The notes under the pieces were generated by a model. That model did not search any database, was not told where the DNA came from, and saw nothing but the letters and a program-made list of their open reading frames with translations. Shown in pieces: positions 21,325 through 33,300 of a DNA stretch of 64,000 nucleotides (positions are counted from its first letter, which is position 1; the number at the start of each line of letters is the position of its first letter). The stretch is from assembly GCA_963971285.1 (NCBI GenBank), contig OZ020262.1:11511308-11575307 (forward strand), written 5' to 3'. The stretch comes from Astropecten irregularis (lineage: Eukaryota > Echinodermata > Asteroidea > Paxillosida > Astropectinidae). The position numbers and the translations under genes are program-made.

Positions 21325-24300
21325 CTAAAAGATAAAAACCAGAAATTGTCCAAATTGGGCTCTTCTTTGTGCAACGGCTTGCTGTTTTCACACACTGCAT
21401 GCCGCATAAAAATGGCCATAGGTATAAAGACCTGGCCAATGGCTAAATCATTGTCTGGTACCTAGAGGTTAGTGTAATAGCATGGTACTGCTAACTGAAC
21501 CTGCTGGATGAGTACCAGCCTACTAGGCCTATCTAGCTTCCACTTCTTTTGCTATTAAGCTGGCTGCACTCTTTGATATAGCTCTACAGAAATGGCTTTG
21601 CATGAGCTTCTGCAATGGATTATGATTCTGCATCGAAAATATTGAAATCATCATCAAACTATGAAAATTCAGCAAATAATGGAGTTAGTGGCAGCGAGGA
21701 GCAAGTCTGCGATAATGGACCCTGGATTGAATTCAATCTGCGGAAGGAATTCAAAACAGGAATAATTTGAGGAAAAACCCAAGTAAGGTACTAGCTGGAG
21801 GAGGAGGAGGAAGATGGGCGATGGAGTTTGTGGCAGCAAGGAACAAGTCTGGGATAAGGGACCCTGGATTGAAGGGGACCTGCCTGCCGGAGGCATTCAA
21901 ATCAGGAATCATTTGAAGCAGCAGAATCCTGAGGGAAAAGCCAAGTGAAGTAAGGTACTAGCTGGAGGAGGGGGAAAGATGGGGCGATGGAGTTAGTAGC
22001 AGCGAGAAGCAAGACTAGGATAAGGGACCCTGGATTGAAGGGGACCTGCCTGCGGGAGGCATTCAAATCAGGAATCATTTGAAGCAGCAGAATCCTGAGG
22101 GGAAATGTGAGTAAGGTACTGCATGTAGCTGGAGGAGGAAGATGGGGAGATGGATTTAATGGCAGCAGAGAGGAGGTCTTGGGGATGGATGACAGATTCC
22201 AGGACAACATCTGGAGGTGATGTACATGGATGCAAGTCCATTGATTCACACGGTTTGTGTCTCTGTTCCCACTAACACCTGTGGATGTGGATAGATTTTA
22301 GAGAATTGCTCTCATGGAAGCTGTTACTTTATCTTTAGACTTGAGCAGCCAAGGTACTAGACACACATGTACAACCACGACAAGATGAACAACAAACATT
22401 CAACAGTGACAGCATTCACAGCAATGTTTGGTTCATTCAATGTTCTGTACTAGCACGAGAGAAAAGTAGGAAAGAGAAACGATTCTTTTACTTAAAGGGA
22501 TGGTACAGAATTGGTAATACACTTCAAGATCACAGATTCACATAAAACTTACCACAATGGTGATGATAGGAAAAAACATCCCGTGGAAAATGTTTTTGTC
22601 TGAAATGCCATATTTGTTGAGAAATAAATGAAACTATTTTCCGATTGAAATAAATCGCTTTTATTCATTCGTTAAAATGTGTAAACGAGTTTTCACTATT
22701 TTCTCGTGACCCAGATGGCTGATTGACCTCAAACTTCTACAGGTTTGTCAGTTAAGGTATATGATGATTACATAATGTGCTTTCACTGTCAACAATGGGT
22801 TTGATGCAAAAACCAGTTCTGTACCATCCCTTTTAGCTGTGAACAGGAAGGAGTGCTCTAATTAACGGAAGCATGTGACTGTGGAATGGTGAAGAGCAGC
22901 ATGGTTGAAAGGGGACTGAGAGAAGGAACACTGGGTTGAAGGGGTCTAGGGGCACATGCAGGGGACTGAGACTAGGTGTGACAAGGGGAACTAGGATAAA
23001 AGGTATCAGATCAAAAGCTCAGACGAAGGGATAAGGAATTGCACGTCAGCAGGGCTTTTTATAAATGGAAGACTGAGAAAATTGCCATTCTCGTCACTGA
23101 GCACGATTTGCATAAAATGGAAAGCACACACAATCACCGCAACAAACTGACCAATATCTTACCTCAAATGATAATGGTAGCGGACTAATGACAGGCTCAA
23201 ACAAAGAAAAATCCTGCAGGGTTCGTTGGATTGGGGAAGGTAACAGGGGTGGGAATGGTTGACGAGAAAAGGAAAAATGAGGGTGAACAATGTTGAGTGA
23301 CAATGACATGCTTAACGTCGGCCATGCAATCCCAAATAATATCATAATGAACGATCCCAATGCATCTTTCCAGTTTTTGAACATTTGGAAACTTCATTTT
23401 TTTCTTTCCAGTTTACGGGTGCTCGAGACTTTCCGAGACAAATTAACTCCCTAGACACAAACCATCACGGATATTTCAAGATTCGTCACACGTGGAAAAC
23501 AATTTTTAATTTTTATTTCGAATTCGCAACATCGTTTCAAGCCAGGGTTTCTTACCAATTCTTTCCATTGGTCATCCGAATTCTGAACAAAAAACTTTAT
23601 AGTTTTAAAGTCAAACTTTACCAAAATCTTCCCTAAATCTACAGTGATGCCATTCCGATGAAAACATGATCCAGTAAACTTTTTTATGGCAAATTTCCAT
23701 GCTTATTCTATCTCTGGATGACCCCCAAAACATCCAAATTGTGAACAAATTTCATAAAACAGCAACAATTGATAATTTTAGTTGAGAACCATCCTGAGCC
23801 TATTAGGATGCATGTGGATCGGTTTGCAGAAACACCATGTAAGAATCATTCGTACTTTCACAATCCTATTCATTCGCACTTCTCGTAAGGTCTCAACGTT
23901 TCGACTAGCCTGCTCTAGTCATCATCAGGATGTTCAAGGAGAAAGAAGATTCCGTCCGATTTTAACTGACGGCATTTAAGGTACGTGGACTTAATTGCTT
24001 CAGGATGCTCTATGCTCGCATGCACACTAGCAGTGCAAGACAACAAAAACAGATGCAAGATGCAAATCAAGTAAAAGGAAATCTCGAATACATGCCTCCA
24101 TTTCGTGCCTAAAACTACATGCTAACAAAAAAAACATGCTACGTATAAATTTACATGGAATATATCATTCAAACATAAAACAAAAATAATAATAATTTTT
24201 CATACAAAAAAAAATAAAACGAAAATGAAAATAAAAATTGACCACAGTGCAACAACAAACCTTGACTGCTCAGACCAGGACTGCATCGTGCAAGGTGATT

Positions 24301-27300
24301 GGATAATGGCTCCAGGTAGCCGCCCGGTACCCAGCCTTGTAGGCCGGTATCCGGGCGACTGACCAGCCACCAGCCTTCTTTACCGACCTTCTGAACGTTG
24401 ACGATGTCGCCGACTTTGACAGCCATCTCGCCCTCCTCAACGACGTTGTACTCCGCGAGGACCACGTACTGATTGACGGTGACAGGCTGAAAGGAACCAT
24501 AGCGACCCATGATTAGTTGAGGGTCAAAGGTCATAGGCTATTAAACAGGGGATCATTCTCTATACAAAATATTTTAGCACAAACAATGATAGACAGGTTG
24601 AGTTTTATAACAATACAGATGTATTTAACTTCATATGAGTTTGGATTACAGTTAACCTTTAACGCCTCAGGTAAGGCCTTGTGTGCAACACTGGGTGGGT
24701 GTAGTCTAGTGACTCCATATCCACAAACTCTCACCTGTGGTGATGGGGCTTCTCTCCGGTCCTCCAGTGTGTCGTCATCCGACTCGCTGAACTCACCGCT
24801 ACCCCAGCCTTCTTCATTATCATCCTCCTCGCATTCCAGGGACTGCTCGCTGGCCAGCGAGGGGTTAGCACTCCCATAGCCCGTCGACGAGGTATCGCTG
24901 GCCGTGGGCGAAGGAAGGGGTCCTCCATTTGAGGTGGAGTTTTCACTCGCTGGGCTGCTTGAGATAAAGAAACAAGATTCAGAAACTTTCACAACCAACT
25001 CTTTTGTCGAGACAAAGTGTTCCTTATGACCAATAACAAACTTTCAATAAAGAAAATAATATATGCCAGCTGATTCTTACCTGTTTTCCGAGTTGGTTGT
25101 TTTTTGGAACATTTTACCTGTGGAAGTAAAAAAAAAAAAAAATTAGAACAGAAAAATTTATATGATACAATGACAAGCAAACAAATTGTTGATCTTATAA
25201 AGCCCGGTTCACAATTAGCCACAGTGATTGCCACTGGGAACCAGCCGTGGTGAGAAGTGATCTCGACGTTCCGGCCAGTGTTCTCTTATCATCCTCAGGA
25301 GAGTGTGTGCCCTGAAGCAAGAAGTCCTTGAGTTTGCATAAAAGAATCCGGATGCGATGGAGCGTGGAGTTGGGATTCTGGGTGAGTGTATAAGGTCCGG
25401 TTCACACTTGATTGCCACAGGGGACAAGCCGTACCTGAAGTCAAATGTCACACTGTGTTGGAATTTGCAGGAAATATCAATTGATCCTGTGAGTTGAGAT
25501 GAGGTTCTTACCTGCAACCTCCAGTTGTTGGCTCTGCAGAAGGGCCTGTCTGGTGGCTTTCACCCACGACGTCTTCTCACTCTCAGTAGGAGCCTGGAGA
25601 CAGAACAAGAGAGAAAGAGAGACAAGAGGTTTCATCAAAATGACATTCTGCCTTCAAAGAATCAAACACGCATTTACAATAATAAAAAGCATTTATCAGA
25701 CATTATATATCTGTAGGACAATTGAAGGAGTCTAATATGGTAGACAGTACGAGAGAAAAGATGGCCGAGATGGAAGAGCAAAACTAAATTGATGTGAGAC
25801 GTTGCCGAGATGTTGCTGATAAACCTAGTAAACCTAGGTTGGAAATAGGTACAATTTCAGTTTGCATTTGAACTGGTGAAGAGAGGAATTACGAATGTTG
25901 TGAGGTTGTGAGTTTCAGCATCTAGGTCCAGCAACAGAGAATGCCTTGTCACCTGTATATTTGAATGTGTGGTGTATTCTAAGTCATGTCTTGAGCGGAG
26001 GCCACTTCTGTTGGGCATGCTAAGATCCAGTGTCTCAAGCAACATATATCACAGGACAGGGATTCGTCGATCAACCGTACCTGGAATGTGTAGACGTCTA
26101 CCCTTCCACCAGACCACATCTCAAACTTCCTCTTGTCACCCTTGACGTGCTCCGTCAGTCCGATCCCGGCGGTCTGTCACATAAAGATCATGAAATACAG
26201 TAAGCACACATTTAAGACTGGGGCCAATTTCACGGCGCTGCTTAGCACAAAAATTTGCTAAGCATGACATTTCTGTCTTAATAAAAACAGGATTAACAGC
26301 CAAATTTCCATGTGTTGTGTATCGCTTGTGATTGTTCTTTGGCTTTTGTTCACGGACCATGAAAATCAAATGAAATTTTTAACGGTGGTTTGTTTTATTG
26401 GGCAAGACATTTTTGTGCTTAGCAATTTTTTGTGCTTAGCAGCGCCATGAAATTGGCCCCAGTAGTGGTGGAAGGAGTTTTATTTCCCTGGTAACCCTCA
26501 AGAAGAGTCACACAACATCAACTAACTATTTTCACCCTCCTGAGGACGGCCAGAGTACACTGGCCGGAATGTCGAGACTTTTCTCACCGGTTCTTTTCAG
26601 AACCACTTACACAAAAGAGATGTTTACATGGTGTCTCCGCAAACTCACTTTGTAACTATTTTCTATCATTCCTGCCAACCCTCACATCAACCCTTACCTT
26701 TAGCGAGCTCTTGAAGCCGTAGCATGTCTTCTCCTTGATGTCGCCGCGCTTCTTGCAGAACAGCACCATCCGCTCGTACAAGAAGACATGCCGCTGCATC
26801 TTGCGCTGCCGGATGTCGTTCAGGTTGCGCTTCTTGTGGTCCACCCACATGTAGAGGGCGCCCTGCATCAGGAGCTTGCCCAGATCCGACAGCTTACCCT
26901 AGGAAGGAGAAAAGTTGAGCCACATGACAGAAATCACAATAAGGGCATAGGATTGAGCACCCTCTAGTGTTAAAAATGGAAAGAGGAAGGATATGGTCCA
27001 GCACACCTTCCTCTGAATGTCAACTGGAGACAATGGTAATTGGTTAGAGGCACAACCTCCTCTCCATGCATCTTACCTTAAGACCTGGTGGTGAGGAGAG
27101 TGGACAGGGAACACTATAGAGGTACCTTTGCCCTAGAGAAAGAATCTGGTTTTGTAATGTTTCTGAAAGGGTCCAAGTAGCACAGTCCCCTGATGGAGCC
27201 AGCTGGACACGGATCTCCTGGGATAACTATTTAGATGTCTAGTTGTCTACCCTACCACCAGACAGAATCTGGTTATGTAACGTCTCTGGAGGGGTCCAAG

Positions 27301-30300
27301 AAGCTGTCCCCTGATGGGGCAAGCTGGACATGGAACTCCTGGGATGACTATGGACGTCTACTCTGCCACCAGAAAGAATCTGGTTATGTTATGTCTCCAG
27401 GAAGTGCCTGAATAGCACCATCGTCTGCCGAAGTCTGCTGGTCACGGACCTCCTGGGATGACTGGAAGATGGCTGGCTTGGCTGGACACTCTCCTCCAGA
27501 GAGCTGGTGGATTGCGAAACACCTGGATCACCACTCTGCCCTGGGGAGGAGAAGCCCTAATCACTAAACCCTCAGGGAAGCAATGCCTGGTCTGAGCTCG
27601 AATTCCTTTGGGGTGACCTTCCAGGACACAGCTAGGCTTCTCTTCATGTCACCACCACCTGTGGAGGACAAAGGCTTGTCTGCATCTTACCATTACCCTA
27701 AGTTAACCCAGAATGCCAGAGGACTTACCTCGAACCCTGTTATTGCCACTTGATGCATGGTGTCGTTGACGTACTTGATGACAGTCAGCATACAGTCCAG
27801 GGCGGTCTTCAGATCCTCGGCACCGGGCTCCAGGGAAGAGTACTTCAACATTTCCTGCGTAGGTCAGAAATCAGAAACAATGACTCGGGTTTCCTTAATG
27901 GCTGACAGAATCTGTACCTAGTGGGTGCAGTGGAGCACTGGGATGCCAACCTAGATTCTTAGTTTCCATTAAAAAATGTTGTCTAAGATTCTTTCTTTGT
28001 TCAGAGAAGAAAACTTGCCCGAGTCCCTTGAAGCTCTACTCCTGGAAGTGTTTGAGTTTGAGGAACAAGGAATCCAGGTACTGGTACTGCATTTTGAAGG
28101 TCTCTGGTTCAAATCCTAGTTCCCTCTTATTGCCTTGGCTCAAACTTCTTTGCCCAAAAGTACTTCGATGAGATCAAATCACGAGTCTCTTCAGGCTCTA
28201 CTCCTGGAAAGATGAGGTTGAGGAACAAGGAATCCAGCACTTACCCTCAGGAGCAGCTGGTACTTGGTGATTCTCTGGACCGGCTTCAGCAAGTACGCAC
28301 TCAACGGCAGCTTGTGACCCAGTAATCTTTGGCACTCCTGCGACAAAAAATGAAATTTTAATCAATAAAAACATGACTTAAGGAAAGCAAGAGTCCTAAT
28401 GCTCTAAACTCCAGAAGGTAAGCTGAATTCATACCTGGAAGAATGGATTGTCGTTGCCGCACTCTCTCCTGAGGATCTCTGACCGTGGCTTGTTCTGACA
28501 GTAGGTGCTGTATAAACTATCCAACTCATCTTTCTGCAGATGTGAATCAAACGTAAAAAGACAGGCAAGTGAAAATTGGTGACACATTGGTTGTTTTTCC
28601 ACAAATGCAACTTTATAGAAACACGAACTTTCCACATCAGGGTGATATTTAGGATATCTTACTCATGGAGGTGTTATGACAAAAATGTGATGATTACAGC
28701 AATCAAGTTCCATCAAAACTCACCCTTTTTACAAAGCACTTTCCGATCAACGTTGGTGTGTTCATGTAGCTCTCCAGTTCAACCAGGAATGTTCTGAAAA
28801 AGAGACAATATGAAATGTTCAGGATATTAACTGTGGGCATTAAAATCATAAACATTCGAAACAGTGTGCTATAAAGGTCATCTTCGGGAGAATGCCTGAT
28901 TCAACAGCTGGGAGTGGTTCTTTAAAGGAACCACTGATTCTTCTCAGAACATCCTCGTCAAAGAGGGTCTCTTCAGAGTTGCAGCAAATCTCCATCCCAG
29001 ATTGTTTGATGCTTACCTGCTGTGGAACTGATAGATCTCATTCCAGTTGGAAAAGAGGACATCCTGATGTCCCTGCAGAGCATCCGGGATGAAGGGCATG
29101 AGATCAGGGTTGTCCATCTCCTGAATGTAGCCCGTCAACACGGCGTGGAGCTCATTGACGTACAGCTTTTCCGTCTCTATTAACTCCTTCATCACATGTC
29201 TGGTGGACGATAATAATAATAATGATAACTTTTCTAAATTGCATATTAGGGAGACGGGTTAGCATCTGAAAGTGAACATTTGGGAGACATTGTTTAATAA
29301 GGAGACTTAATAAGAGCTTTTAACACTGCTAAAACGCCCCGATGGAATGTACCTTCTCTTCGCCGAGAGTGAGTTGAGGTCGCCGTTCTCCGTGTTGATG
29401 ACGACTCCGATATCAGGACTGTCTCCTCGTAGGACCTCTATCCTTTTATCCGTCTGCCAATGAAACAAATCAAAATTAACAAAGACATTGTTAGTCATCG
29501 AATATTAATAGAGAAATCATCCTTCACCAAAATTGTAAAAGAAACAGCAACCCAAAAAAATGATAATGAGGCTAAAATCTATTATTTTGGAGATGAAACC
29601 ACAAATTGTGAAACCAGGTCGCGATCATTGTGATTTGCTTCTTCGACCACTTATTTTTTGTTTCATTTCTAAACAACACTGTGCTCTTTCGATAGTTTAA
29701 CTTTGCAGTTGATCTCGCTCCGTTCAAAAGTATTTAGGACCAAATTCTGGAATTTTTTTTTTTTTTTAATATTGTGGAGTGAAAGAGGACGAGCGGTTGA
29801 TTTCACGAAGCCCTGCGATTGATCGTAACTCGAGTTACAAAGGATAACCCATCGTAAGGGACCTATCCCACGTAGGGCTTCAATGCTTCCAATGTCCTAC
29901 GATTGATAGTAAGTTACGAAGAGTTTGGTGAAATCAACCCCAGTGGATTGGTCGACTGCTCAACGGGAGAAACAAAGCAATGGAATGCTCAGGCCAGGAC
30001 ATTAGGGAGCTTTAGATTTTCACGTTGACTACGTCGACTGATATGTGATTGCATCATGCCGAGTCTTTGCACATGCGTCACGTCGTCACCAACGTTGTCT
30101 GAGTGAGTTGAGAATGCACAAAGTATGGTTTTGAGGTTCAGAACCACGTTGTGGTCGACGTGAACGAGGTCCACGTTCACACCAATCTTAAGCTCCCTAA
30201 TGCATCATGTGCACTCTCTGCGATGTCAGACCCAAGAGGCCTGCATTGTCTGGCCCCTCATGTCCCTCCTCATTACATAGGTGTCATGTGCCCAGCGTCT

Positions 30301-33300
30301 ACTTCTGAAAATAGCCATCGGCCGAGGACGGCGGTTTAATTAATGGTTTCCTGTTGATTAGCGAGGGTTTTCAGTTGACGATGACGATGTGGTCCCACTT
30401 CCAATATCTGACCATAACATACATGTACATGAAGTCCCTGTCTATTAGTCATGTACAATGCACTTACTGAATTCTACTCGAGTTTACTAAGCACAAATCT
30501 TAGGCAATTGAAAAAAAAATGAAATTTAGGAAAAGACCCTATGATTATAGCTTTATTTATTTATTTCTTGTTTACCCTGGGGTTACCTCTCAGTGAGACA
30601 CTGTTTTCCAGAGGTGCCCAGCAATGTACAGTGCTGAATTACAAAGGACGCAGCTACAATGTGATCGAGTTGCTGGAATTCATGGGTACACTTGGCTGCC
30701 AGCACACTTCAACCCATATATGATCACAGAGCACCGCTTGAGTTTAAAAGAAATTTTTGTGGAGGGAGGAAAACCGGAGAACCAGGAGAAAAGCCCTCGT
30801 AGCATAGGAGAGAACCAACACACAACTCTACTCACATATATGACCCAAGCCAGGATCGAACCCGGGCCACATTGGTAAGAGGCGAGTGCCTGACGCACTT
30901 GCCACCTATGCCCCCCTTTTAAGATACCGGGTAATTGAAATTTTGATGATCGTAACAGTTCTGTTTATGAGGGGGAACTGGCTTGAAATAAAATTTTATT
31001 TGACTTCAAACATGATTCCAATCAATTTCCAATAATTAGTGCTAGATAACAATAACCACAGAATAGTAACCATGGGAGCATTTTCCAATCAACACCGCCC
31101 TCTTGTGGCAAACAGTGAAACACAGTCTACATCCAGCTCTTCAAGAGCCGCCAGCAAAACCATTACCCGATTTGATCTTGGAATTTTTAATTTTTAAAAA
31201 TGTTTCTAGGCATGTGGTTAATATACAATCATAACGTGACGATCTTATTTTCCACATTTCATAAGCGAGGGAAATCTCAAATTATCAATGTGGAAACCTC
31301 CTCAACTCCCCGAGGATTATCCTAGCCTACGATGCTATTTTTAAATACAGTGGCCATGAATGACCACACACAGGGAGGCATTTGTACTCCAGGGTGGCAA
31401 GAGCCTATGAGTGGCAAACTATATGGCCAGATCCAGACTAGCGGCTATGGCTGTTGCTATGGGTAACCTGTCAGCACTGATGTTATGCTATGCATACCAA
31501 CATGCTTCAGCCATAGCCATAGCCGGTGATCCATACAGCTGGATTCAAGGTTCAACGTCTACAAGATCTTGAGTCTGACACACGAGACTATTAACAGCCA
31601 ATGCTCCTGATATTATAAGTTTTACCGGTCATTTTCGGCCGAAAATTTTCATTTACCAAAAATGACCATGAAAACCTATGATATTATCCCATTTATCAGC
31701 CCTCCACATTTCAATATTGCACTATTATTTGCACAAACTGTGACAGAAAAACTGTTTTTCATACAAAATCATGGCAAACTTTCACTTTCCCTTGTTTTAT
31801 TTTGCTCCGATTTAATTTTAGCATCCAGCATAAAGAGTTTTGATTAGCAAAACACTGACAACCTCAAAACAGGATTTTCTTTTTGTTTCGTCGTGTATGA
31901 GACTGCCACACAAAATGGATGGTTTTTATTCTATTTGCTGGTGGTAATACATCATATCTAATAAAAACTGACAATTCTCCAGAGAAGCTGGTCAATGTTT
32001 GCTCCATCAAACAAACGGACCCAGCATTAAATACGGAGAAAGTTGAAAACAGACAAAAATATTCCTTGGAAGAGAAAAAAAGCCTAGTTGGTGTGCTCTG
32101 ACTATTCTCAAACCTGGGTGTATGTTCTAGAAATGCTCGACGTGGAAATGAGAGATTTCCAGCATGTCCAGCAAGTTGTTTTTCGGTAGGTTAGCAAGGT
32201 CAGTGACATAGTTCTATATGTGAGGTACATATGTAGCGACTAGAAATTGGTGACAAGTGTCACAAATCCAAAAACGTGACTTTGTGACCGATGAAATGAG
32301 CTTGTTGTAAAGAGCTTTCAAGTCAGTAAAACCAAATTTCCATAGCAACCATGAGCTTCCTTCATTAAGAAAGATCTATTAATGCGGCAATATAAACCTA
32401 ATCCACAGTAAAAAAAAAAATGAAAATGAAAATGTATTTTCAAACACAATACTTGAATTTAACTAAATACATAATTAGTTCTCATTATCATTCAGAACTA
32501 CTTTTGTCTAGTTTGCATTGTGGTTTCCACAAAGATTTAAACAATTACAAAAAATACAGAGCATTGTGGAAGATAATCCTCTCTTAGATACTGAATTACT
32601 TCAATAAGCCTCTAAGTTAAAATTCAAATAGAATTTGTTTCAATGTTGACGTATAAAAAAACGTTACATTAAAAAGAAAACGGTTATATCAAAAAGGTGA
32701 TATCATAAAAAATGATGGATATATCAAAAAGTAGAAAATAAACCCAAACAACTCTTTATCATGCAGGAGTTATATGCTGTTTCATGCGGCAACAGACTTC
32801 GTCGAACAACCCACTGGATTTAGAAGGGCAAAGGTGCTATTTCTGACCAGACTCCTACATGCAAGGAACACACAGACAAAACAAGAAAAAGAAAGAAGAA
32901 GAAAACAAAGGAAAAAGAAGAGCCCACCATGAGACAAAGTAGGAAAAAACACCCTACTGGCAATGGAACAGCACAGGAGTGAGTTTGCTGATGATAGATG
33001 AGATTACAACAAGTTTACCTACACCCTCTGATCTCAAGTACATGTATCATGTTTCATGCAATTTCTTAGAATGCCCCAAAAGACACCTGCTATAAAATGG
33101 AGTGAACAGGTGAATTGTGAAAAATACCCGTATAGTAGAGTTAGAGAGTAAAACATCTGAACTTGGATAAACTCTGTATCCCGTGCAATGACCTTAAGAT
33201 GTGGCCATGAAGTCAGGTGACTTCTAGGAAGGTCAGGTGATCTTGGGAATAAAAATATCGTAGTATTTCGGGGGAATACAGTACAAAAAAATACAATAAA

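Noticed and set aside
20882-21328. 148-codon plus-strand frame with Gly/Leu/Ser repeats
   Set aside because: It is antisense to the Lys/Pro repeat exon, which has a good acceptor, a non-repetitive tail and poly(A) signals; the plus frame is its shadow.
24169-24260. Read-through C-terminus of the SH3 exon
   Set aside because: It would add about 30 hydrophobic, AT-encoded residues. A usable donor lies at the end of the conserved domain and the composition changes there.
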